NCBI GenBank assembly: GCA_022225965.2
Contig: JAKJXP020000124.1
Location: 1 to 64,000 of the forward strand
From: Diatrype stigma
Lineage: Eukaryota > Ascomycota > Sordariomycetes > Xylariales > Diatrypaceae
Reading direction: 5' to 3'
Length of the DNA stretch: 64,000 nt
Positions 32,987 to 43,343 of the stretch are shown piece after piece (positions within the stretch are counted from its first letter, which is position 1; each line of letters opens with the position of its first letter). The notes under the pieces are model-generated. The model did not search any database. It worked only from the letters and a program-made list of their open reading frames with translations, and had not been told where the DNA came from. Position numbers and translations under genes: made by a program.

Positions 32987-34030
32987 TTAAGCAGTCTGCA
33001 GATCAAATATAGCGGCATGGACTTCATCTGAATCCTCGATGTCTTCACCTTCGGCATCTTCGTGCTCCGTGATGTCTTCTGAGTGCTGTACATCCATGGG
33101 AATATCCACGTCGTCCTTAGGTGCGTCCGTAGATGCGTTATCATGTATGTCCTCATGTGCATCCTCGAGTGCATCCTCTGCATCGCCCTCAGCATTACCC
33201 TCAGCACCACCACCCTTAGCGCCACCCTCGGCACTTGCATCGGCATCGGCATCAGCATCGGCATCGGCATCGGCATCGGCATCGGCATCAACTTCGCCCG
33301 TGTCCTCGGTCTTTATGCGCTCGTCCAGGTTGCCTCTGTCGTTCCCGGTGGCATCTTCGGTCGCGACCGAAGCCGAGTCGTCGTCACTAGAGTCGTCACT
33401 CGAGTCGTCGTCATCGTCATCTAGTTCAATGAGTTCTGGCTCGTCCGATGGTCCGGCTCCTGCCGATGGCTGTCCGGGATCCTGCTGCTGCTGCTGCTGC
33501 TGGAGAACCCCAGGTGAAGAAGCGTCGCTGGGCCCTGGCAGTGGCAGGGGCCCCATCGAGATACCACTCAGAGGGTTGTAGTCCTTGACGCGCTCTACCT
33601 CGGTGGCGGGGAGGTACTTCGCCCTCCTCTTCCACCAGTGGGTGATGGTAGAATGCGGGATCTTCCAGAAGTGCTCGGCGTCGCGGAAGGTCGGCGGCCG
33701 GTACACCACGGCGCCCTTGTCCCAGTACTCCCTCCGCTGCTTCGCCTCCTCCATGCTCAGCGGGGCCATGCCCTCCCGCATGCGGGTGATGGGGTTGTAG
33801 TGGTCGCGGTTCTGGAAGCCGCGGGCATCGGAGATGCGGTGGTGGATCAGGTACATGAGGACGGCGGTCTTCCGCTTCTTGTTGTACGTCGTCTTGGGGC
33901 GCACGATGGGCTGCGGCGGAGGCACTCGGAGGTCGCATCGCTTCCGGCGCGTTCCTGGGAAGGGTTTAGGCCCCCTTTTGTTCCTGACCTTGTATGAGCC
34001 TGGCGGGTACTTGTACCCCATGGGAGGCAT
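32987..34030 (-). CDS. Helix-turn-helix protein with acidic Ala-Asp repeat tail
   Basis: Single exon, 347 residues. The first 45 residues are basic and Pro-rich (RNKRGPKPFPGTRRKR). Residues ~52-140 are conserved in character: a helix KTAVLMYLIHHRI, then RPPTFRDAEHFWKIPHSTIT and HWWKRRAKYL, which reads as a homeodomain-like or Psq-like helix-turn-helix (recognition helix IPHSTITHWW). The C-terminal half is acidic, with Gln7, a run of six Asp and then Ser/Asp (DDDDDDSSDDSSDDDS), and nine Ala-Asp repeats coded by a GCATCG hexamer expansion at 33232-33291. This layout suggests a nuclear DNA-binding protein with an acidic activation-type tail. Similar domains occur in lineage-specific fungal families and in transposon-derived proteins. 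Function unknown. Confidence 0.7.
   Translation of the reverse strand: MPPMGYKYPPGSYKVRNKRGPKPFPGTRRKRCDLRVPPPQPIVRPKTTYNKKRKTAVLMYLIHHRISDARGFQNRDHYNPITRMREGMAPLSMEEAKQRREYWDKGAVVYRPPTFRDAEHFWKIPHSTITHWWKRRAKYLPATEVERVKDYNPLSGISMGPLPLPGPSDASSPGVLQQQQQQQDPGQPSAGAGPSDEPELIELDDDDDDSSDDSSDDDSASVATEDATGNDRGNLDERIKTEDTGEVDADADADADADADADADASAEGGAKGGGAEGNAEGDAEDALEDAHEDIHDNASTDAPKDDVDIPMDVQHSEDITEHEDAEGEDIEDSDEVHAAIFDLQTA
33232..33291. repeat. Coding hexanucleotide repeat (GGCATC)n
   Basis: About nine near-perfect hexamers inside the helix-turn-helix gene encode the alternating Ala-Asp tract. Being a multiple of three, changes in copy number would keep the frame. Confidence 0.9.
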
Positions 34031-34272
34031 GGTTCATCCGGGTTCGAGGGAATTCCCAGGTGGCAGTAATTGTGATTACGATTATGATTACGATAAGGGG
34101 GCTTCTAGTTGATGATGCTGTCACGTTGATGTTGGCGTTGGCGTTGGCGTTGCATTCATGGTCTGGTTTAGACTTTGTCTGGCTTAGACTTTAGTGAGTT
34201 GACGGGCGATTTTAGTTGATCAGGTTAGGCGATGGTCTTCGCGTGTTACGGCACTTCCAGGTTCTACAGTAG

Positions 34273-34363
34273 CTACGAAGGTCGCGGCCAAAAGTAAGTA
34301 GCCCTTGCTGCACCAAAAAACAGTGGGACCAGGGCTACTTACTTTTGGCCGCTACCTTCGTAG
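34273..34363. repeat. Foldback: 33-bp inverted repeat with 25-bp loop
   Basis: The arms 34273-34305 and 34331-34363 are complementary at 32 of 33 positions (CTACGAAGG...AGTAAGTAGCCCT). No target-site duplication is evident. It could be a tiny foldback transposon remnant or a structured RNA if transcribed. Confidence 0.9.
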
Positions 34364-35578
34364 GTACGGGCTGTAAGTTGATTGGGGAATGGGGAAAGGC
34401 TGGGCATCTGACTACGTACCTACGAAGTAGACTAGTGAGGTTTTAGGCTGTATGAGGTTTAGCCACATCTGCTTCGTATCCTACCTATTGTCGGCACTCC
34501 TCCAAGGTGGTCTAAGCTCAAGCTTATACTCCCTAATATTGTCCTACCGTCCCTCCCTATTAGAGACCTGCCGGCCGGCCTACTACCTACCACGATGCAT
34601 CCAACACACCAGGCACATAACACACACCTCCCTATGTGCATGCAGCTGTATCTGTTATACAGCCGAGGGATTGTGTGTAACAGTTCTATATGTTCTACAT
34701 GTAGGCATAAGAAGTACGATGCATACATACATAGGCGATACACGTGTGTACAAGTCTGCTGTCTGCATACCTAGCAATAGGGGGCAGCTGAGGGGGTAAC
34801 ACCCGCTTCATTCACATAATCTCACTTCTCTCTTGCCGGCAGGACGCACCCCCGACCTCTCCAATATCTGACAGCACTCTGATTGGGCATGGCGCACCCA
34901 GGAAGGCTACGACGAGATGTCACCTTCCAAGCCAGGGTGCCATTTTCTACGGAAGAGAACGTTCGGTGCAGGCGTCGATCTTCCTTACGAGGGGGGCATT
35001 CATTCGGTACATCTCGAGAGCTAAGCTTTTGCCAGAAGCTTATCTCACGCAGTTGTGCAACGCAGGTCGCAACGGTGAGGAGAACAGCTCCAATCGGCAC
35101 CTGGTCGCTGTATGCACTCCCAGATTGCCACGAGTGAGCTTCTAGAAGGAAAATGGGCACGGGACCGGAGACTCACCCCCATACGAAGGGTAAGATTGCC
35201 GATGCTGTGTGAACCCGGCCGTGGCGAATCCAGATCGGAAACACTAGAGCCATCGATGGTGCAGAGTTGCAGAGTTGCAGAGTTGCAGGATCGCAGAGTC
35301 GCAGAGTCACGTAGGCCCACCATCATGATTTCGCCCCGTTACAGAGGCATTGTTCCAAAGTGGCAAGCCGTAGGGGGAACGAGGAGGTACAAAGCGCTAC
35401 AGCCTGACGTACATTTATTTGCCTCACCACAATCCCCTCCCAGGTAAGGCCAAAAGAAACGTTATGCTGGCTTCGTATGTCCGATTGGGACACAATTATG
35501 TCGCAATCTGACCATAGCCTTTATTATCGTCTCCGAGTTGATCCCACGAAGATCTACAGCGGGTATATAGATACAAAA

Positions 35579-35605
35579 GGCCGCCCAGTGTCCGAGGGCG
35601 GCCTG
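35579..35605. repeat. Perfect 9-bp GC-rich hairpin
   Basis: AGGCCGCCC and GGGCGGCCT are separated by 9 nt. It has no adjacent gene and no poly-T tract, so no terminator role is claimed. Confidence 0.6.
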
Positions 35606-37699
35606 TCACCTGGATCTCATCAACAACACGGCATCAGTCAAGGGCTTTTGGGTTGGCAATATGAATCCTAGAAGATGTAGCACTGAACGTGAACTGAGGA
35701 CAAACTCCGGTTGGCCGGCACGAGAACAGGACGTTAGATCAGAGGTCGGCTATCAATGCAACCCATTCTACCATATACGTCCGCACCACCGCATCACTGT
35801 ATCACCACATTCGCGCTGCTAGAAACTGGACGGGTGGTGGAACAGATTAAATTGCTAATTTGCGGTCAAGGAGACCGCGGGCATGGGATACACACAAGCC
35901 CGGCCTGCTGAGTTGTCATATACCGCTTTGAAGGTCGCATCGTAGGATGAAGATCAGGGAAGCCGTTGAGTGCTGACCAAGAGGCCTCGCTTCGTATTGT
36001 GCCCATATATGTTATGTAGGTTGGCAGGAGTGGAGCAGAGGGAGTGCCTTGCAGCTATCACGTTGGTAGTTGGTTACATGTGCAAATAGCCATATAGAAC
36101 ACGGGGTATCTTCTATATCCTATGCCTTAGTTATCTTCCTGCCGTGTTTGTAGCCATACCTCAAATCATATATACGGATAAGCAGATATGGAGGTATAGA
36201 AGTCGGATAAGCAGCATATCACCATCCACCTCTATATATATTCGATGTAGACACTCAAGACTGGATGGAGGTCGACGGATGGTTAACTACTCTCGTAGAA
36301 CGGAACAGGCCAAAAGAGATCAGGCCAATGGAACATGATCACGGCTAGATGGCACACAACTTGGAGAGGCCTTTCTCGATCTCATCTGTTGTGCTCAATA
36401 TGCTGTATCGCAGAAGGTTGAAATATGCCGAAACATCCCCTGAGAATACAGCTGCTCTTACGACTGTACTCGGGGTTATCGACACAGGATTATCGACACA
36501 TCCCTACGTACCTAGTAGACAGATGAACGAAGCTAGGATGAGCAAGATTCAGGATATCATCTCACAGATGCTCGTACAGTTTTGTAGCAAGGCCACCTCT
36601 AATGGTATCAAGGTTCTACCAACTTGATATTATCTGAATCGCAGAACATGAATACTCGATACTTGATACCTGCATGTTGTCTGGGACTCTACTGTCATCG
36701 ATCGGCCGTTGAAATGGCCGACCACGCAGCCACGACAGGGTCGCACAACGTGAAGTCGTCAAGGTCGTGAAGCTGTACAACCGAATAATACAGGATATGA
36801 TATAGGAAGACCATGCATTAGCATCAGCACCTATTTGTTATGCAGCCAATGGGTTTCCAGCTTACCCCTCGCATGCGCCAAAAATTCTACCCATAATATG
36901 AGATCCTGGGATCTTTCTCTTTCTATTCCTACCTGATGCGCGATCTCCGCTTCGAGGTGTCGGTCACAACCCTTCCTCGCTCGCATCCTAACTACAATTG
37001 TTACCTAGCCATTATGCACACGATCTGGGCCTGTCAGTCATCAGTCATCGATGCAACCACACCGAACGAACGAGCCAACCGATTCCATAGTATTTCCATT
37101 TGCGGCGTTTGACTAGTTGGGCGTTCATATTTTTATACCCCGCAGGTTGTCGTGGTTTGTACGCAAGTATGCAATATGTGTATATATGATCGTAGGTCTG
37201 CATGTATGGAAGGGAGATGAGGGACATGAGGAACACCAGTGAGATACAATATAATACTTCGTATACTCCCGTCAGAACTTCCATGTTGCACTTCCTGACA
37301 CGCTGCATTCTGTTTTCTGTATTCTGCGTTCTGCATTCCGCATTCCGTATTCTCCATTCTGACTGAATCCCGCCCGACATGCACATGGCAGACATGTCGA
37401 TGATGATGGGATTAAAAGGGCAGTCATCTTCTCGTCGCTTCTGTTTTCTGACCCTCTTCCCCCAGACTCGAAAATTTTCCACTTCCCCACCTGCCCAGCT
37501 CTTAGAGGCCTGCCTGCGCTGCCTCACCCTGCTAGAGCCGATTGACCGCTCAATCGCTGAAGTTCCAACGCGGCAAAAAATATCGAGTTAAGGGATCCAT
37601 AGCGATCCATTGCCTGTAAGCGCAGCCAATTCCGGTACGTCACTGCTGGAAATCCGAGAAGTGGCTCCAGCGGCTCCCTCCCCAGGACCTAAAAATCAC

Positions 37700-38879
37700 A
37701 TGCCCCAGAATTCCTGTGCCCCGCCACGAAACCTTATTGGCTGGAGTTAGCCTTAGTACCTGCTTCTGGAAAGAGCTTGTCCAGATTCTGCCAGTCTTGC
37801 GGCAGGTCAGGGCAGGTTGCCTGCAGATTCTGGCTGTCTGGGTTTGAACCTGGCAGTCTGGCGCCGAGTTTAAGCTCTGTGAGCGCACACGCACCAGACA
37901 CACCAAGACATCAGGCACACAGCAGAAATATTTGCTCCCGCCGTAACTTAGAATAGGCTAGGTGGCTAAGTAGCACTAGACAGACAGCAGACAACAGCAG
38001 ATCACAGCAGACAGCACACAGGCAGACATCACACCTGCACCCTCTAGGTACAGACCTGACCACTCACGTTCTTGTTTGTCATAATTGTTCTCCGTCTCCG
38101 TCACCCTCACCACTAACACCTCACTACCTACTACTTACCACTATCCTTACCATCACCATCACCATCACCAACACCACCAACAACAGCTCTGGATCAAAGG
38201 ACAAACACAACAGCAAAATAGCAAAGATTCCATAGCTATCATATTCTGCCCCTTCCAGACAGACAATCCCAATTCCTACCTCGCTGCGCTGTATATGCCC
38301 ATATACAGTTGACCACATCTGAACCCCAATCCCCGACGTGGTTGCCTCGCACGTCGTCCCTCCAAAATATCCCTCGACTTAGCCTTTGATCGATTCAAAG
38401 GCAACCTCCGCCACCACGGCTTCTAGAGCCGTGAAAATCATCTCTGACCAAGATTTCAGCCTTCGAAAGACCTTCCACATCATCAACTCCCGCCCACCAC
38501 CCTCTGCTGAGATTCCCTAAGCAGAACCAAGCGCCCCTTTTGCTCGACGCAACCCCCCAACTGACTCCCGAGTGTCCCCCCACCAACCAACTGCCGCATA
38601 GGACGAGTTCTGCGGTTCTTCCTCTCGCCGAGGGAGAGTCGAGGAGGCCTCGTCAGATCGCTGAGGGATCAGGAAGCTATCGTTTTCGACCCCCCTAACA
38701 CCAGAGGTACTAGATTGCTGGTATCCTACTTTTCCCATCCTATCTATCTGCCCTTTTCCAGGACAGACAGTGCGGTACAAAACAACCAGAGTCGCCTCTG
38801 AAGTTACGTCTACGCAAACCTGAAAAGAAAGCCTCTCTAGACCTCCCGAACAATCCCCGTGTGCCGCCTAGCTGGGGAT
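37700..38879 (+). promoter_or_regulatory. Promoter and long ATG-poor leader of ornithine decarboxylase
   Basis: Across roughly 1.18 kb upstream of the ODC start only one ATG occurs on the plus strand, at 38295. It opens a five-codon uORF (MPIYS, 38295-38312) and lies inside a perfect hairpin GTATATG-CC-CATATAC (38291-38306). The following 567 nt contain no ATG at all. This is what a long scanned 5' leader looks like. ODC mRNAs of fungi and animals are known for long regulatory leaders. The transcription start cannot be placed from sequence. Confidence 0.6.
38295..38312 (+). CDS. Candidate upstream ORF of ODC (5 codons)
   Basis: ATG CCC ATA TAC AGT TGA. It is the only ATG in the presumed leader, with its start codon in the loop-proximal arm of a 7-bp hairpin. 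Translation is an inference. If transcription starts downstream of 38312 it is irrelevant. Confidence 0.35.
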   Translation: MPIYS

Positions 38880-40290
38880 ATGGTTATGGCAACAGCAGCC
38901 GTCGAGTGCATTGCCCCGGTTACTTACGAGAATAACCATTACTTTTTGAAGAATCCGTTCTTCGACAATTACCAGCAAAATGGCGCTATAATTGCGAAAC
39001 AAATGATCGGTGATGCTCTTCGCAACCGCGTTGAGAACATCGATCATGAATCCTGCGACCCGGGAGATGAGGACACTTTTTTCGTCGGCGATCTTGGCGA
39101 GGTCTACCGCCAGCATATGCGATGGAAGAAGAATCTTCCCCGCGTGAAACCCTTCTATGGTATGTCAGTCCCGTATGTTCCAGCAATGGTGTCAGTAAAC
39201 TGATGACTAACTTATCCCAATAGCGGTCAAGTGCAACCCCGACCCTAAGGTCATCCAGCTTCTCGCTGGACTGGGCACTGGGTTCGACTGTGCCTCCAAG
39301 TCTGAGATCGAGCAGGTCCTGAACGCGGGTGTTGACCCTGCCCGTATCATCTACGCCCAGCCGTGCAAGACCAACTCCTATGTGCGCTATGTTGCCAGCC
39401 AAGGAGTCAAGCAGATGACATTTGACAACGCCGATGAGTTGCGCAAGATCGCGAAGCTGTTTCCCAACGCGGAGCTATATTTGCGCATCCTGACTGATGA
39501 CTCCTCGAGCTTGTGCCGCCTGAGCTTGAAGTTTGGAGCTTCTCTGGAAGATACCGATGGCCTCCTAGCTCTCGCCAAAGAGCTTGGTCTCAACGTCGTT
39601 GGTGTCAGCTTCCACGTGGGCTCGGGCGCTTCGGACCCGCTTTCTTTCCTGAAAGCGGTCCAAGATGCAGATGTTGTCTTCAAACAGGCCTATGCTCACG
39701 GCTTTGATCTACATACCCTGGATGTTGGCGGCGGTTTCAGTGGTGATACTTTCGAGGACATGGCACGTGTCCTGCGTGAGTCTCTTGATGAGTACTTCCC
39801 ACCACACATCAACATCATCGCTGAGCCTGGCCGATACTATGTGTCCACTGCTTTCACTATTGCCTGCAACATCATTGCCCGTCGTGCCATCGAGAATCCT
39901 GCGACTCGTGAGACTGCCTACATGACTTACATCAACGATGGTCTTTACGGCAATTTCAGCAGCATCATGTTCGATCATCAACATCCCATCGCTAAAGTTT
40001 TGCGTTCTGGCAGGCGGTGCTTCTATAACACGTCCTATGCAGACGCTGTTCCCGAGGGCATGAACAATGGCATTGAGTATTCCATCTGGGGTCCGACTTG
40101 TGATGGCATTGACCGCATCACGGAGAGCATTCGCTTCGATCACGAGCTCGATGTCGGTGACTGGCTGTACTTCGAGAACATGGGCGCCTACACCAAGTGC
40201 TCGGCCACCAAATTCAACGGCTTTAGCGATGCCCATGACGTAATTTACGTCTGCAGCGAGCCGGGTGCGCGAGCTTTGCTCGGCCTCTGA
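38880..40290 (+). CDS. spe-1: Ornithine decarboxylase (polyamine synthesis)
   Basis: Exons 38880-39159 and 39224-40290 give 448 residues. The intron splits the codon of Ala in PFYAVKCNPD, the pyridoxal-phosphate lysine site (Lys96). Other family marks are SFHVGSG, LDVGGGF, AEPGRYYV (phosphate binding) and WGPTCDGID, with the catalytic Cys and Asp from the partner subunit. It decarboxylates ornithine to putrescine, the first step of polyamine synthesis, in the cytosol as a homodimer. The start MVMATAAVEC was chosen because the frame has no ATG further upstream. The long ATG-poor leader suggests translational control by polyamines. The gene symbol follows Neurospora usage. Confidence 0.96.
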
Positions 40291-41523
40291 AGCGTGGATC
40301 ATATCTTTCTTTCTTCTTCCTGATTTACAGGATGGTGATATAGACATTGGGTGTTTGTTTCAATCTTGCGAGAGCATAGAGACGGCATAGCTGTCACGGT
40401 CTTGGTGGAGAATCGCCTTTCGTTATAGCATACATATAGACGCTTGGGGTCGGTCAATACAATGATAAAGTTGGCTGATAGATGATTCTTGATAACAATG
40501 AACTCTACCAAGTGATTGCCTTGATCCAACAAGGGTCGAGTTTTACATGTTGCTAACAGGAATCGAAATACTCCGGTATAATGTTTGATGATGCGTGTTT
40601 GCTCATGAAATTAGGTGTTGCTTCCAAATCTCTTATATGTCTTGAGCTTTGCTATTCTGCTTTCCTATATAATCCACCTATCGCCATGTGCCGCTGCCTC
40701 CTGCTGTCACTTAGCGTGCTGCTTAGGTAGAATAGGAGGAGGTGGTCTATATGCTACTGCGATGTGCTCCGAAGTAGTCTTAAAGCTAGACCCCCGCCCC
40801 CCAATCATTGAAATCCCCAGACGGAGTAACAAGTATTACGAGGCCGATTCGTTCATGGTACTTTGGGATCGACGACATGTGGGTAACACGCAGCCAATAA
40901 TCGAGGGTTCGCAATGTCCTTTCGCTTGGGGAATCTGGACGTGAAGAGCGGAAGGCTGACTTTGGGCTTATCTCGAGGATTTTCCTATAAGTTCTGACTA
41001 GAGCGAGGGCCTCTGTGTACCACTCAATAGTAACTACTAAGCAATTATATACGTAACTGCCGTTCTAAGGCTACCATATAGCTGCTTACCCCTTTTACGC
41101 GTTATATAGGTGGCTCAACCTGCCAGTGGGGGCTCCTCAACCTATGAAACACTCTGAATGCGAGCTTCACTGACCTTCCCCCCTATATATGGTAATAGTT
41201 GTTACAAGTTAGCATTTGGACCACCTCACTCAAGGTTGTAGCCAAGGTGGCAGTAGCTCACTCAAATGGTGGCGAACAGCTCGTGATAGGTGGGTTATGC
41301 GGGATACACAACACGAATAAGAAAGTCACATCATATATTCCTAGTAAGGATGAGCACCGGCATGATCACATCATCACATGACTCTTGAGTCACCACGTTG
41401 TCACAACCAGATAAAGAAGTTTGATCTTGTTGTAGAAGACGGCGCCAACATTTGGGTATCATTCGGGACGGGACGCCTGATGAAAGCGAGCAATAACGAA
41501 GGGCTGCTACCTAGGTAGTCTAG
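40291..41523. other. Intergenic, no gene seen
   Basis: Convergent 3' flanks of ODC and the GPI protein. It has one TACCTAGGTA (41508-41517) and TATA-rich stretches near 40660 and 41180. No protein-like ORF or RNA signature. Confidence 0.6.
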
Positions 41524-42456
41524 TTACAGAAAGCCAACAAGCACACACTGCAACGCAACCCAGCAGCCCATCAGGGACCAGAGCTGATGATACGTGCCCG
41601 AGATCGCCCCGTTCAGCCCCTTGATCCCAATACCTCCGCCTCCGCCTCCGCCCCCGCCTCCGCTGCCGCTGCCGCTGCCGCTGCTGCTGCCGCTGCTCCT
41701 TGCACCACCCTCCACGACCTGCCCCGTAGACGCCAGCACCGTCCGGCCAGTGCCGTACTGGATGTTATAGACCGGGTCCGCGACGGCCAGGCTCTCCATG
41801 GCGCCGAGCGTGTGCGGGCACGCGGCCTGGTTGGCCGCCGGCCAGTCCAGCGTGCACTCCTCGTCGTAGCCCCACGTGCAGACGGCGTCGACGATGTTGT
41901 ACAGCGCGTAGTTGCGCGCGACCCAGCTGTCGGGCTGGGCGCCCAGGCAGCTCACGAGCAGGTTCGTGCCCGTCGGCGCGCTGAACGCCAGCTTGTCCCC
42001 TGCGCCGGCGTGCAGCAGGCCCGCGGCCGCGCACTCCGACGGGTCCACGTACGCGTAGGTCATGGCGACGGCCCCGCCCGTCGCCGGCTGGTCCGCCGCC
42101 GACGATCCCGTGTACAGGTAGTTCCACGCGTCGTAGCTGATGTCGTGCGCGCCCTGCGACGTGTCGACGCGCAGCAGCGTCACGGACCGCCCTGCGTACG
42201 ACACCGTCACGCAGATGTTGTTGCAGTCCACCGAGCCCGGCCAGTACGCCACGCGGTTCGTGTCGATCTTGCACCCCAGCACCCCCGCGGAGGACGAGTA
42301 CTGCTCGTGCGGCGTGGCCCAGATGGTGCCGGAGCCGCTGTTGCTGTTGTCGGTGTCGGTGTCGGTGTCGGCTTGGGATGAAGTGCGGATGAGGAGGGCT
42401 GTGGTCAGCAGAAGCGGTAGCAGCCGCCCCGGTGAGGGCGTGAAAGACCACCGCAT
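41524..42456 (-). CDS. Secreted GPI-anchored protein, conserved in filamentous fungi
   Basis: 310 residues, intronless. The N-terminus is a signal peptide (LLPLLLTTALLIRTSSQA) and the C-terminus is a Ser/Gly-rich stretch with a ten-Gly run, then a small-residue site and a hydrophobic tail (MGCWVALQCVLVGFL), the usual GPI signal. The mature domain has regularly spaced Cys (GVLGCKIDTNRVAYWP, VDCNNICVTVSY, CTWGYDEEC) and the text DISYDAWNYLYTG. Its pattern of paired Cys and Tyr/Trp is reminiscent of double-psi barrel (expansin/RlpA-like) cell-wall proteins. I recognise it as a conserved fungal hypothetical but cannot assign an activity. Likely located at the cell wall or plasma membrane surface. 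Confidence 0.82.
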   Translation of the reverse strand: MRWSFTPSPGRLLPLLLTTALLIRTSSQADTDTDTDNSNSGSGTIWATPHEQYSSSAGVLGCKIDTNRVAYWPGSVDCNNICVTVSYAGRSVTLLRVDTSQGAHDISYDAWNYLYTGSSAADQPATGGAVAMTYAYVDPSECAAAGLLHAGAGDKLAFSAPTGTNLLVSCLGAQPDSWVARNYALYNIVDAVCTWGYDEECTLDWPAANQAACPHTLGAMESLAVADPVYNIQYGTGRTVLASTGQVVEGGARSSGSSSGSGSGSGGGGGGGGGGIGIKGLNGAISGTYHQLWSLMGCWVALQCVLVGFL

Positions 42457-43343
42457 CGGGAGGGCGATCGACTCGACTAACCAAGCTGCTTCGTAGGTAT
42501 ATTATTAGATATCGTAAATGAGTGACTGTTGATGCGAACCAACGAATAAAAGAGCGGCATGCCACAAGCCTTCTGGCCGGGCTTATTGGGGTCGTATAGA
42601 CATCTAGCGATGCTTCTTTTTTGGCCCTTTGTCGTGTGGTTTGGAGGTAAGTATCGCACGACGGCGATGCGATACGATGCGCCGCTGCGAATACCCTGCG
42701 CGATGCAACGTTGACAGGCGGTTAAGATTAGATAGAGTCCCTATAGAGCCACTATTTGCCAGTCCTGGCTAGGATTTGCCAGTCCCGGCTAGGGCTACCA
42801 GGGAGACCGGAGATCTACTACAAAAAGGAAGAAGTGCGGCATGCCAACACATCCTTGGCCATACTGGGAACCATTCTGGTACTAACTAATGTCACGAGAT
42901 CGTATTTCTGTAAAGGGTGTCTTGTCTATATGAATCTGGCCTGTCAGGCGTCTAATAACTCATACTATGCTGTTCTACCCCTCTTCAGATGAAAACCTTG
43001 TGAGACCTTGAACCGTGAAATATAGAAAATATCGTGATAGACTGACTGAGAAGGGTCTATTTCGTCCTGACATTCATCATGAAAAACCAGAAAAACATGT
43101 CGTCTAACAACCCGGCCATCCCCATCCCCATGTTCGTGTTGAGGCTTTAAGCCACGATCCGCTCTAAAAATGTTTATTTTCCAGCAATCCCTGAAACGCC
43201 CTCTTGATCGAGTCGAGTATTGGCTAACTGACTGATCTGATCTGATCCGATCTATCTGATGATGACCATGATGATCGAGACCATATGCGTGCAATATCCC
43301 AAAAGCAGTTTGATTTGAAGCAAGCAGCCATGGCCAACATGAC
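42457..43343. other. Intergenic with ATGCG-type repeat
   Basis: Upstream of the GPI-anchored protein gene and 3' of the HAD gene. A short GCGATGCGATACGATGC block at about 42664-42680 matches the minisatellite near 16390. A CCAGTCC(T/C)GGCTAGG duplication lies at about 42759-42791. No gene seen. Confidence 0.6.

Larger units (their letters stand above)
34031..37699. other. Gene-poor spacer with foldback and short repeats
   Basis: About 3.7 kb without a convincing gene. It holds GGCGTT repeats (34133-34154), the foldback at 34273-34363, CAGAGTTG repeats (about 35270-35310), a 9-bp perfect stem at 35579-35605, and TTCTG/TTCCG pentamer-like repeats (37306-37365). Open frames of 60-112 codons (for example 34822-35160 minus and 36349-36627 plus) show no protein-like composition. 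Confidence 0.55.

Noticed and set aside
26602..34030. Secondary-metabolite gene cluster
   Set aside because: A glycosyltransferase, an MFS transporter and a possible regulator are present but no backbone synthase (PKS, NRPS, terpene cyclase) or oxidase set lies nearby.
36349..36627. 92-codon plus-strand ORF in the gene-poor region
   Set aside because: No conserved features, no intron signals, no neighbour context; such lengths occur by chance in several kb of spacer.
37838..37862. tRNA-like T-arm (GGGTTTGAACC)
   Set aside because: Stem bases do not pair and no acceptor or anticodon arm lies at the right distance.
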